The translations under genes and the position numbers were made by a program. The notes under the pieces were generated by a model. It worked only from the letters and a program-made list of their open reading frames with translations. It was not told the origin of the DNA and made no database searches. Positions 35,273 to 44,105 of a stretch of DNA of 64,000 nucleotides are shown piece by piece. Every line of letters begins with the position of its first letter. Within the stretch, counting starts at the first letter, position 1. The DNA is from Uranotaenia lowii. Taxonomy: Eukaryota; Arthropoda; Insecta; Diptera; Culicidae. The DNA lies in contig NC_073693.1 in assembly GCF_029784155.1 (NCBI RefSeq), forward strand, positions 159,786,887-159,850,886. Reading direction: 5' to 3'.

Positions 35273-36799
35273 ATGGAACAGTTCCAACAGCAACTTGCGT
35301 ACCTGAAGCAAGAATTAGCCTCTAAAAATGAGCAAATTCATCAGCTCAAAGTCGAAGCGCAAGGTGCCGCTGAAGCTGTGCAAAACGCACGAGCCGAGTT
35401 AGCCCAAATTACGGCAGAGCAACAGGCACGCGAAAATGCCGCTGTTCAAGCAGCAGTTGCGGAAGCCCAAGCAGCAGCCGCCGAGGCAGCAGTCGCAGCC
35501 CAGGCAGCAGCTGATCAGGCTGCATCTGAACAAGCAGCAACCGCTAGTAATAACAATCATTTTGGATCAGGAAATCCCGCAGAATCTATCCTCAAAACAT
35601 TACAAACCCCGCAAATTATTCGAGATTTGCCCTGTTTTGACGGAAACAAAATCAAATTGAATTCCTTCATTCGATCAATCGATAATGTAATGCCAATGAT
35701 TGACAAAGTGCGTGGTACCCCAATTCATACAGTCTGGATCCAAGCCATTAGGACTAAAATCATAGGTGACGCTGATAATGTTCTCGAACTCTATGGCACG
35801 TCCTTGAGTTGGTATGAAATTAAATCCAATTTGATTACCCATTATAGTGACCGCAGGGATGAATGTTCTTTGCTTAGGGATCTGTTCGCAACCAAACAAA
35901 CATCTGATGTAGAAACATTCTACAGTGATATTTCCTACATCATTTCGTCACTGGTAAACCTCCTTAACATAACAGAGCAAAATGCCCAGGTAAAAACCGC
36001 AAAGAATTTGTTATTTCAGCAAATGGGACTCAAAGTCTTTTTATCTAAACTAAAGGAACCTTTAGGACACATAATAAGAGCGCAAACTCCGAGCACCTTA
36101 AAGGAAGCCTTGAGAATGTGCATAGAAGAATCCAATTATCATTATGTGAAACCCACAGAAAAATCCGATCCACCACCAATCCCGCATAAATCCCCACGAA
36201 ATTTCCCAATACTTCCAATTCATAGCCCCAAATCTTTTCCAACATTTCCACCCATTCAAAACCGAAACGCTTTTCCACAGCGTCTACACTTTCCTCAAAA
36301 CCCTCCAAGACCAAATTTTAACTATTTCCAAAACTTTGCACCCAAACCACAACCGTACCAGTTCAAACCATTCCAATTCAAACCAACACCCAATCCATTC
36401 AATTTCCAAAAACCTCAAAATACATTCCAATCAACCGGTAACCAATTCGGAAATAAAAACGTTTTTGCTCCAAAGTTTACTCCCCAACCTAAGCCAACAC
36501 CTATGGACATTGATCCATCGTTGAGATCGCGCGCAATTAATTACATAAACAGGCCGCATTATCAAATAGAAGAATGTGAAGAAATGTACTACCCTCAGCA
36601 ATTTTATCCTGATTATTGTTACGGCTATCCTACATTGAACGATTATACACAAACAAATCAACAACCACAACAATCTGATCAAATTACCAAACAACCTACA
36701 GAAGAAGCCTCACATGCATCAGCCTCAGCCACTACTAACAGTGACGAGATTGAAGATTTAAATTTTCAGACGGTCGCGTTTGCATCGCAACAAACGTAA
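35273..36799 (+). CDS. gag: errantivirus Gag structural polyprotein
   Basis: This 508-residue protein should form the particle core of the retrotransposon and package its RNA. Residues 1-95 are Gln/Ala-rich with heptad spacing, predicting a coiled coil. Residues 110-290 resemble the capsid-like domain of 17.6/297-type Gag (LPCFDGNKIKLNSFI, then LRDLFATKQTSDVETFY). Residues 300-420 are rich in Pro, Phe, Gln and Asn, and a short acidic tail follows. No CCHC zinc knuckle is visible, as in many errantiviruses. The ATG at 35273 follows an A-rich stretch and is the first in frame. The frame ends with TAA just after a -1 slippery site that leads into pol. Confidence 0.9.
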   Translation: MEQFQQQLAYLKQELASKNEQIHQLKVEAQGAAEAVQNARAELAQITAEQQARENAAVQAAVAEAQAAAAEAAVAAQAAADQAASEQAATASNNNHFGSGNPAESILKTLQTPQIIRDLPCFDGNKIKLNSFIRSIDNVMPMIDKVRGTPIHTVWIQAIRTKIIGDADNVLELYGTSLSWYEIKSNLITHYSDRRDECSLLRDLFATKQTSDVETFYSDISYIISSLVNLLNITEQNAQVKTAKNLLFQQMGLKVFLSKLKEPLGHIIRAQTPSTLKEALRMCIEESNYHYVKPTEKSDPPPIPHKSPRNFPILPIHSPKSFPTFPPIQNRNAFPQRLHFPQNPPRPNFNYFQNFAPKPQPYQFKPFQFKPTPNPFNFQKPQNTFQSTGNQFGNKNVFAPKFTPQPKPTPMDIDPSLRSRAINYINRPHYQIEECEEMYYPQQFYPDYCYGYPTLNDYTQTNQQPQQSDQITKQPTEEASHASASATTNSDEIEDLNFQTVAFASQQT

Positions 36800-39700
36800 A
36801 CAACTTTGTTCCATACGTTCTAATTGAGACAACCAAAGGCCCTCTCCGATTTTTAATCGACACGGGAGCCAACAAAAATTACATAGATCCAAAACACGTG
36901 AATTACGATAATTGCAAAGTTACAACCCCATTAAATGTTCGGAACATCAGTGGAAAACACAAAATAGACAGATATGTGAAATTTAACCCGTTTCCTCAAC
37001 TTGATCAAATTGAAAAATCTACATTCTATGTATTCAATTTCCATCCGTTTTTTGATGGCTTAATTGGATACGAAACATTAAAAACTTATCAAGCTAACAT
37101 TTTAACGGAATCAAATGAATTAGAAATTTTCAATACAAGGATTAAGATGTATCGAAAGTATCCAGATATAAAAAATGTTATTTTAAATTCCCATGAAACT
37201 AAAATTATTGGTCTTTCTATAGAAACAAATGATGGCGATTTTTATCTTGAAAATGATTTATTTGTGCAGCAGAACGTCATTATTCATTCTGGACTGTACA
37301 ATGCTAAAGACAACCAAGCTCGTGTAGTAATTACTAATTACTCTGATGAGTGTTGTAAAATAAATTTAGATCAACAACTAGTGATACCTGAAATTAATAA
37401 TTTTGAAACAAGTACACCTGGTGATAAAAAATCACGATTACCAAAATCTCTTTATGAGCAAATTCGAATATCACATTTGAATAGTGATGAACGAAACAAG
37501 CTCTTAAAACTGATTCATCAGCATGAAGATGTTTTCTTCTTGGAAGGCGATAAATTGACCTTCACAAGTGCGATTAAACATAACATCATAACAAAAGATG
37601 AGTTGCCGATTCATACGAAATCGTACCGCTACCCCTTTTGTCACCGAGAAGAGGTGCAGCGTCAGATTTCGAAAATGCTCGAGCAAGGCATCATACAACA
37701 TTCTAGTAGCCCATGGACGTCCCCTGTGTGGATTGTTCCTAAGAAATTGGATGCTTCTGGAATTAAAAAGTGGCGTTTGGTGATCGACTACCGTAAATTG
37801 AATGAGAAGACGGTAGACGATCGATATCCAATTCCCAATATCACCGATATTCTGGATAAGCTAGGAAGGTGTATGTATTTTACTACACTGGACTTAGCCT
37901 CTGGCTTTCATCAGGTGGAAATTGAGAAAAAAGACATTCCAAAAACCGCATTCAGTGTCGAGAATGGACACTATGAATTTCTTAGAATGCCTTTTGGGTT
38001 AAAAAATGCCCCTTCCACTTTCCAACGCGTTATGGACAATGTGCTTAGGGAGCATATTGGTGTCATCTGCTTGGTGTACATGGATGACATCATCATCTTT
38101 TCAACCAGTCTAACTGAACACATAGACAACCTAGCAAAAATCTTTGCTACACTTGAAAAATATAATTTGAAAATTCAGTTAGATAAAAGCGAATTCCTTA
38201 AAAAGGAAGTTGCGTTTTTAGGGCACATCGTCACCTCCGACGGTGTTAAGCCAGACCCGGATAAAATTCAAATCATCAAAGAGTGGCCATTGCCCTCAAA
38301 TGAAAAGCAATTACGTGGTTTCCTAGGCATACTAGGATACTACCGTAAATTTATAAGAGATTTCGCCAAGATAGCGAAGCCTCTTACTAACGCTCTAAGG
38401 AAAGGCGAGGAAATCAAACATTCAAAAGATTTCGTTGACGCCTTCGAGCGATGCAAAAATATTCTTTCAGGCAGCAACATTCTGCAATACCCCGACTTCA
38501 CTAAGCAATTTATTCTGACCACAGACGCTTCCAATTTTGCAATTGGCGCTGTGCTCTCTCAAGGGACCATTGGCAACGATAAACCCATCGCTTTTGCTTC
38601 AAGGACCCTAAACAAAAGTGAAGAAAAATACTCAGCCATAGAGAAAGAACTACTGGCTGTTGTATGGGCATGCAAATACTTTCGCCCGTATTTGTACGGC
38701 CGTAAATTTATTTTGTATACAGATCATAAGCCACTTACATACGGGCTTAATCTGAAAGATACAAACAACCGGCTAGTTCATTGGCGACTTGCTCTAGGCG
38801 AATTTGACTATGAAATCCGCTATCGACCTGGTAAACAAAACGTCGTTGCAGATAGTCTGTCGCGAGTAAACCACGAACTTAATGCCAATGAGGAAATATC
38901 ATCTGACGATGCAACTGTACACTCAGCAGATACTGATGATTCGGAATTTATTCCCTGTACAGAGCGGGCAGTAAACACTTTCAATAACCAAATCGTGTTG
39001 AAGATAGGCCCAGATGCACCAGATGACTATGAGGAAATTTTTCCCCGGGTCTACAGAAGGACAATTACCAGACTTGTCTTTGGTGTTCCCGTAATTTTCT
39101 CTATGTTTAAAAACCATATGGATCTAAGAAAGACTAATTGTATTTATTGCCCTGAGAAACTATTAGGCCTTATTCAGATAGTTTACAAAAATCATTTCAA
39201 TAGGGCTAAAGCATTCAAAATTTACATTTCACAAAAAATGTTAATCGACTTACAAACCGCCGAAGAACAAAACACAATAATTGAACAAACACACGAATCT
39301 TCTCATAGAGGGATTTGGGAGAATAATAAACAAATTTCTAATAGATTCTTTTTCCCAAGAATGAAATTTAGAATTAGACAATTTATAAAACTTTGTGAAG
39401 TTTGCAATAAAAATAAATATGACCGCCATCCTTACAAAATTTATTTCGGAACGACACCAAATACTAAAAAGCCGTTCGAAATAATTCATATCGACATCTT
39501 TTTGAGTCAACCTTTGATATTTCTAACAGCAATAGATAAATTTTCAAGATTTGGCATAATAATTCCTATCAAATCCAGAACTATTACTGATATAAGAAAA
39601 GGGTTACTTAAACTTTTCTCGATATATGGAACACCCGGATTAATCGTTTGTGACAATGAACCCGCTTTACGCTCAGTTGAAATAAGAGGTCTAGCAAATA

Positions 39701-40218
39701 ATATGAATGTCGAGATGCATTTCGTGCCTGCAAACCATAGTGAAAGCAATGGTATGGTCGAAAGATTTCATTCAACACTGGCTGAAATTTTTCGATGCAT
39801 AAAACCCCAATATGCGGCTCTAACTAACAAAGAAATTTTCCGGATAGCTTCTACGCTATACAACAATACGATTCATTCAGCAACTGGACTGAAACCCCGC
39901 GAAATCTTTTATGGAATCAAAGATGGGCACGAACGGCCTCTTAACATTAATGAAATGCTAGAGGAACGACACAAATTCTATGACGAGGTAATTTTGGCAA
40001 ATGAAAAAACACAAAAGAAAAATTTAGACTATCATAACAAGGGTAGAGAAGGGAAACCTCACATAGATATTGATGACATAGTCTTTAAAAAGATTCAAGG
40101 AATCAAGCAAAAGACTAAAGAAAAGTATCAACCGACCAAAGCTATTGAAGATAAAGGAAGAGCAATCCTCGATAGGTCTGGACGGGAGATCCATAAAGAA
40201 AATATTAAAAGACTATAA
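36754..40218 (+). CDS. pol: errantivirus Pol: protease, reverse transcriptase, RNase H, integrase
   Basis: It is translated as a Gag-Pol fusion by -1 frameshifting, so 36754 is where the frame opens, not a start codon. Counting residues from there: aspartic protease DTGA at 36; reverse transcriptase with LPFG-type MPFGL and YMDD at 442-445 (38077-38088); RNase H with TDAS, Asp 591; integrase with an HESSH...CEVC zinc finger and catalytic Asp 914, Asp 967 and Glu 1003, spaced D-52-D-35-E. The C-terminus (GREIHKENIKRL) is typical of the group and carries no chromodomain. All catalytic residues are present and no stop interrupts the 1154 codons. It makes proviral DNA and inserts it, with a TA-rich target preference. 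Confidence 0.95.
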   Translation, partial: RFKFSDGRVCIATNVNNFVPYVLIETTKGPLRFLIDTGANKNYIDPKHVNYDNCKVTTPLNVRNISGKHKIDRYVKFNPFPQLDQIEKSTFYVFNFHPFFDGLIGYETLKTYQANILTESNELEIFNTRIKMYRKYPDIKNVILNSHETKIIGLSIETNDGDFYLENDLFVQQNVIIHSGLYNAKDNQARVVITNYSDECCKINLDQQLVIPEINNFETSTPGDKKSRLPKSLYEQIRISHLNSDERNKLLKLIHQHEDVFFLEGDKLTFTSAIKHNIITKDELPIHTKSYRYPFCHREEVQRQISKMLEQGIIQHSSSPWTSPVWIVPKKLDASGIKKWRLVIDYRKLNEKTVDDRYPIPNITDILDKLGRCMYFTTLDLASGFHQVEIEKKDIPKTAFSVENGHYEFLRMPFGLKNAPSTFQRVMDNVLREHIGVICLVYMDDIIIFSTSLTEHIDNLAKIFATLEKYNLKIQLDKSEFLKKEVAFLGHIVTSDGVKPDPDKIQIIKEWPLPSNEKQLRGFLGILGYYRKFIRDFAKIAKPLTNALRKGEEIKHSKDFVDAFERCKNILSGSNILQYPDFTKQFILTTDASNFAIGAVLSQGTIGNDKPIAFASRTLNKSEEKYSAIEKELLAVVWACKYFRPYLYGRKFILYTDHKPLTYGLNLKDTNNRLVHWRLALGEFDYEIRYRPGKQNVVADSLSRVNHELNANEEISSDDATVHSADTDDSEFIPCTERAVNTFNNQIVLKIGPDAPDDYEEIFPRVYRRTITRLVFGVPVIFSMFKNHMDLRKTNCIYCPEKLLGLIQIVYKNHFNRAKAFKIYISQKMLIDLQTAEEQNTIIEQTHESSHRGIWENNKQISNRFFFPRMKFRIRQFIKLCEVCNKNKYDRHPYKIYFGTTPNTKKPFEIIHIDIFLSQPLIFLTAIDKFSRFGIIIPIKSRTITDIRKGLLKLFSIYGTPGLIVCDNEPALRSVEIRGLANNMNVEMHFVPANHSESNGMVERFHSTLAEIFRCIKPQYAALTNKEIFRIASTLYNNTIHSATGLKPREIFYGIKDGHERPLNINEMLEERHKFYDEVILANEKTQKKNLDYHNKGREGKPHIDIDDIVFKKIQGIKQKTKEKYQPTKAIEDKGRAILDRSGREIHKENIKRL
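36757..36763 (+). promoter_or_regulatory. -1 ribosomal frameshift slippery heptamer TTTAAAT
   Basis: In the gag frame the sequence reads GAT TTA AAT, so the heptamer is T TTA AAT, fitting X XXY YYZ in the correct phase. The pol frame is -1 relative to gag and is open from 36754. The overlap with gag is 46 bases. A downstream pseudoknot was not worked out. Confidence 0.8.
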
Positions 40219-40230
40219 ACTAATAGATTT

Positions 40231-40240
40231 TTATTTTCAG
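40231..40240 (+). promoter_or_regulatory. env splice acceptor
   Basis: TTATTTTCAG ends one base before GATGG, so splicing here puts the env ATG (40242) at the very start of the exon. The pyrimidine tract begins near 40228. This fits the spliced env mRNA known from gypsy. Confidence 0.7.
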
Positions 40241-40241
40241 G

Positions 40242-41909
40242 ATGGAACTACTCATCATCATCATTATGATTTTCCTGCCCTTATCCTTTCCCAAATTCAT
40301 ACAACTACACGATATAACTAACAACCCAGGAGCACTGACTCTCAGTGCAGGAGAAGGTAGAATTCTGGGAGGATATAACCGACTATTTCATACAGTCGAT
40401 CTTAAAGAGTTAGGAGCTACCATTGACATTTTGGATCAAGTTATACTCAAAATTAATAGTTCGACAGGAGATTTTTCTCAAATCATTCATATTAGACTTA
40501 AGGAAGTTAAAAATGTTTATAAAACCCTTCTCCCGGATGCATACAGAAATAAACGATCAATTGAAACACTAGGCAGTGCTATAAAATTCCTCACAGGTAA
40601 TTTAGACGCAGATGACTTGCGACAAATCGATTATAATATTGATGCTATTAAACGATCTGAAACCAAATTAATGAGTGAAAACAATAAACAGATCATAATT
40701 AACTTAGAGTTTCAAAATTCTCTGAAAAAATTAAGTGATGAAGTTAAAAAACATCAGAATCTTATCCACAAGATCAACACGCAAAAAGGCTATCTAGTAA
40801 CAGAAAATGCTAAAATTTCGATTCTTTTCCAGTTAGATCTTGTATTGCAAACTTTAAGAACTATAGAAAATGGAATAGCACTTGCCAAACTTAATATTGT
40901 TAACCGACAACTTTTATCAATTAATGAATTAAAAATTATTGCAGATCAATTAAAACAGGTAGATGTTAGATTGGATAGTTTAGAAGATGCGTACAATTAC
41001 CTCTCCGTGACAGCATTCTACCATGGACATCATCTTATCATCAGTATTGACATCCCCAGAGTATCTCCCATCATATACGAGCGAATGATTATCGAACAAT
41101 TGCCTATTCAGAACAAAACTGTTAACATCGGATACCATACAGTTCTCATTAATGCAAATATTACATTTGTTATACTGACTGAACTCGAACCAATAGCCAA
41201 AGTCTATATTTACAAAAGAAATGAACTTTCGAATATTACTAACGATTTGTGCATTGCACCTTTAGTTCGCGGACGAAGTGGAAAATGTCCCTTCAAAGAA
41301 ACGCCGCCTGCTACAGAATTAAAACTCTTGACTTACGGAACACTAGTAGTCAAAGCCACACTACAAAATGTGGTTATGAGTAGCACTTGCGGTATAAACC
41401 ATAAAGAACTAAAAGGAAACTATTTGATAATCTTTCACAATTGTTCAGTGATTATTCAAGACAGGCTGTTCGAAAACCTTGAACTAACCTTCAAGCATCC
41501 AGTCATTTCACCACTCGAAACATATCAAATAGATGAAACTCACCTGGAGCGATATTACAACACTTCATATTTACATGAAATGCACATCCAAAACCGACAA
41601 CACCTGGAATCACTAAAATTACAGCATTTCTCATCAACTGCAGCATTCATCATTTTTGTCTCGATAATCATAACTGTTTTAGTCTATCGACAGCGTAACG
41701 CGATAACAGCATTCATTAAAGGACGCACGGGCCGTGCTTCTTTAGGGGATGGAGTAGTTAGCAACCAAGCCATAGCCGAGGACCCAACATCAACAATTAT
41801 GTTCCCACCGTTCCAGCATAACACGATACCGAGCGACGTGACAATTTCAACAACATCTCTATTCCCAGCAGATCGGACTTCCCGGAATCCCAGTAATAGT
41901 GCGCATTAG
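40242..41909 (+). CDS. env: errantivirus Env glycoprotein (baculovirus F-like)
   Basis: This 555-residue protein would be the membrane fusion glycoprotein. An Ile/Leu-rich signal segment occupies residues 1-16. A furin-type site RNKR lies at 102-105, followed by a Gly-containing hydrophobic stretch with the position and LTGNLD motif of the errantivirus/baculovirus F fusion region. Long amphipathic helices follow (about 120-260). Several N-x-S/T sites and Cys residues occur in 330-430. A single transmembrane segment lies at about 467-485, with a 70-residue tail. The last 50 or so codons lie inside the 3' LTR. The frame has no breaks. Expression is expected from a spliced mRNA using the acceptor at 40240. 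Whether it is functional cannot be judged from sequence. Confidence 0.9.
   Translation: MELLIIIIMIFLPLSFPKFIQLHDITNNPGALTLSAGEGRILGGYNRLFHTVDLKELGATIDILDQVILKINSSTGDFSQIIHIRLKEVKNVYKTLLPDAYRNKRSIETLGSAIKFLTGNLDADDLRQIDYNIDAIKRSETKLMSENNKQIIINLEFQNSLKKLSDEVKKHQNLIHKINTQKGYLVTENAKISILFQLDLVLQTLRTIENGIALAKLNIVNRQLLSINELKIIADQLKQVDVRLDSLEDAYNYLSVTAFYHGHHLIISIDIPRVSPIIYERMIIEQLPIQNKTVNIGYHTVLINANITFVILTELEPIAKVYIYKRNELSNITNDLCIAPLVRGRSGKCPFKETPPATELKLLTYGTLVVKATLQNVVMSSTCGINHKELKGNYLIIFHNCSVIIQDRLFENLELTFKHPVISPLETYQIDETHLERYYNTSYLHEMHIQNRQHLESLKLQHFSSTAAFIIFVSIIITVLVYRQRNAITAFIKGRTGRASLGDGVVSNQAIAEDPTSTIMFPPFQHNTIPSDVTISTTSLFPADRTSRNPSNSAH
41744..41754 (+). promoter_or_regulatory. polypurine tract
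   Basis: AGGGGATGGAG lies directly before the 3' LTR (AGTTAGC begins at 41756). It is the expected primer site for plus-strand DNA synthesis. It also codes within env. Confidence 0.65.
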
Positions 41910-42027
41910 ATTGAGGTTCTAAACTCTGTAGAGAATAGGAATAAAGTTAGTTCTAGTTTAATCTCCAAGTCGTGCAGTCGAGTTCTCCTTTTTTAAAAAG
42001 AATTCCCTGATCCATGAATTCTTAGCT
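41756..42027 (+). repeat. 3' LTR of the errantivirus
   Basis: Identical by eye to the 5' LTR over 272 bases. It contains the end of env (stop at 41907-41909) and the AATAAA word at 41940. It is followed directly by a TATATATATATA tract that includes the target duplication. Confidence 0.95.
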
Positions 42028-43231
42028 TATATATATATATATTTTTTTTTTGAGAAAATAGAGCTACTTAATAATGTGAAATTTCGTACAGGTGATAAAA
42101 AAAATTTATTAAGTGTAAATATTTTTCAAAACAGTCGATCATATAGAACTGACAAGCCGTGCAAAATATGACTGTTCACTGATCCAAGAAGATTTTAATG
42201 GGTATTTTTGTGATACAACCATCTTTAAAAAAAATAGAATTTTCTATACATGTATCGGTTTCAATTTCATGATATCTCGCACGTACGTGAAAAGCCTAAC
42301 CCACGAAATTTTGGTGAAAACTTGATGTTTGATGCGCAGGACATTTGAAACGGATTTAAAAACTATCGAGTAGCTTAACTCGCCTAATATTTCACACGTA
42401 TGGAGAGGTCCTATTACATAAAAATGATCTGCAACGACATAAAGAAAAGGAAACCAACCAAACGTAAAAGATGCAACAAAAACTTGAACTACCGGAACAA
42501 AAGATACAAAAAATCAATACAAAAGAACACTAAATAGCTATTTTATGTGTGGCTTTACCTCTAAATTTTGATTACATTTGTTTATTTTATAAGTTTTATA
42601 CATGAATTGAATTGAGTTTTTGTAAAACAACCTATTTTCTTATTACTGCTAATTACTTTCATTATTTGGTGTTGAATTGAGATTTTCTGACACCATATTA
42701 ATCGTATTGGACAAGTCTCGGGGTAATTATGAACAGAGTTTGGGGTAATTATGAACATAATTTTTTGAATAAAAAATCACCATACACTACTAACTATGGA
42801 TACATGTAACGTATAACTACTATTACTTTTCAAAAAATTTATACCAAGTTCGTAATCCGTGTTCATAATTACCCCCTAGAGAGTGGGGTAAATATGAACA
42901 GACGGGGTAATTATGAACACACGTCCCAAGGACAGAGGTTGCGACCAAAAAACAAAAGTTGTTCTACAGAATGATGAAGAGCACGGAAACATTCATTGAT
43001 GGTAGCTTTTCAAAGTTTGTGATAAGAAATTAACATATGGTGGCTGTAAGTGTGCCAAATGAAGAAATTTTGTTCATAATTACCCCACCTAGCCCTACAT
43101 GTACTCTTAAAGAAGTGCGTATGGTAACCCTAACTTAGATTGTACTTGGAGATCCTACCTTGATATGTGTGTGCTCGTAGTGCTGCCAGTAAACAACTGC
43201 AACTTCAACCAATTAGTACAGGGGTGTCAAG

Positions 43232-43611
43232 CAAGGTTGCCGAAAAAAGTTCTGTGTTTTTGAGAGGAAAAAAATCTGACTTACTGTGAATTTACCCAAA
43301 AATTCTGTGATGGTTTTCTGTTATGTTATTGCCTTTAATTTGATTGAAAATTCCTGATAAATTGGGTATTTTTTACATTTGAGTTGAGAATAATCAAACA
43401 AAACTACCAATCTTATCATACTTATCTAATTCAAAGTAAAAAATCTAAAATTTATATCAGCCAAAATAGACATTATCTTGGAAATCCATTCAAAATTTAA
43501 AAAAATCTGTGAATATTTCAAAATTCTGTGTTCTGTGACACAGATTCTTTGATGACAATTCGCTCAATACTCTGTGAAATTACAGATTTTTCTGTGATTT
43601 CGGCAACCTTG
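43232..43611. mobile_element. hAT-like MITE, copy 2 (TIR CAAGGTTGCC)
   Basis: This 380-bp element runs from CAAGGTTGCCGAAAAA to TTTCGGCAACCTTG. It has a perfect 8-bp duplication GTGTCAAG at 43224-43231 and 43612-43619. Same family as 6090-6472 and 55364-55759. Confidence 0.9.
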
Positions 43612-43689
43612 GTGTCAAGTGGCATAGTACAACTCAATACCACAATAGATCAACTAAATGGTCACAGTGGACTCTCTTCCCAACAGGAA

Positions 43690-44105
43690 ACAAAGGCTGC
43701 TTATGTTATTGTTTGTTATGATTTGGCCTTCTGGTGGACAAAGATGGAATGGCTTTAGAAGCGCAGATTTTTATGACTGTTGCGGCTGATTGTTTGCTTT
43801 GATTTGGCCATCCGATGGAAAAGGCAGAATTGGCTTAGGAAGTGCAGATTTTTAAGGCTGCTGCTGCTGATTGTTATCTTTGATTTGGCCTTCCGGTGAA
43901 AATAGACATAATTGGCTTAAAAAGCGCAGATTTTTAAAGCTGCTGCTTCTGATTTTTTATTTTGATTTGGCCTTTTGGTGGAAATAGACAGAATTGACTT
44001 AGGAAGCGCAGATTTTTAAGACGGCTGCTTCTGATTTTTTATTTTGGTTTGGATTTTTAAGGCTACTGCTGCTGATTGTTTGTTTTGAGTTGGCCTTCTG
44101 GTTAG
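43690..44105. repeat. minisatellite with 81-bp unit
   Basis: GATTTGGCC recurs at 43720, 43801, 43882 and 43963, exactly 81 bases apart. Each is followed by TTCCGGTGGAAATAGACA-like sequence, AGCGCAGATTTTTAAG and CTGCTGCTGATTGTTT. The last units are shortened. An 81-bp unit preserves reading phase, but stops occur in the repeats and I do not call a gene. Confidence 0.85.

Larger units (their letters stand above)
34667..42027 (+). mobile_element. complete errantivirus-type (gypsy/17.6-like) LTR retrotransposon
   Basis: This 7.36-kb provirus has two LTRs of 272 bp that I compared across their length and found identical, a primer site, gag, pol and env frames all open, and flanking TATATA (34661-34666, 42028-42033). 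Errantiviruses favour alternating purine-pyrimidine targets such as TATATA. LTRs starting AGTTA are characteristic of that group. It is inserted in plus orientation in the element at 33099-43095. It is probably young and may be competent. Confidence 0.95.
33099..43095. mobile_element. TA-flanked TIR element with GGGGTAATTATGAACA repeats, split by the provirus
   Basis: The left end (GGGTAAAGTGGGG) and right end (inverse of GGGCTAGGTGGGG) each lead into GGGGTAATTATGAACA and are bordered by TA (33097-33098, 43096-43097). The same 16-base word or close variants occurs at least eight times in the two subterminal regions, in both orientations. Without the inserted provirus the element would be about 2.6 kb. 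I found no transposase in it. Confidence 0.8.
31690..43132. mobile_element. second copy of the TAGGGTTACCATA MITE, split by nested insertions
   Basis: Pieces matching the intact MITE at 5084-5505 are found at about 31690-31840 (CAACTGTTTAGGCGCTAATTGCG against CAACTGTTCAGGGGTTAATTGC), 32798-33098 (CTTGATCGAAAAAGAG) and 43098-43132 (CATGTACTCTTAAAG...GTATGGTAACCCTA). They are in the same order and are separated by two TA-flanked insertions. The extreme left end was not identified. Confidence 0.7.
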
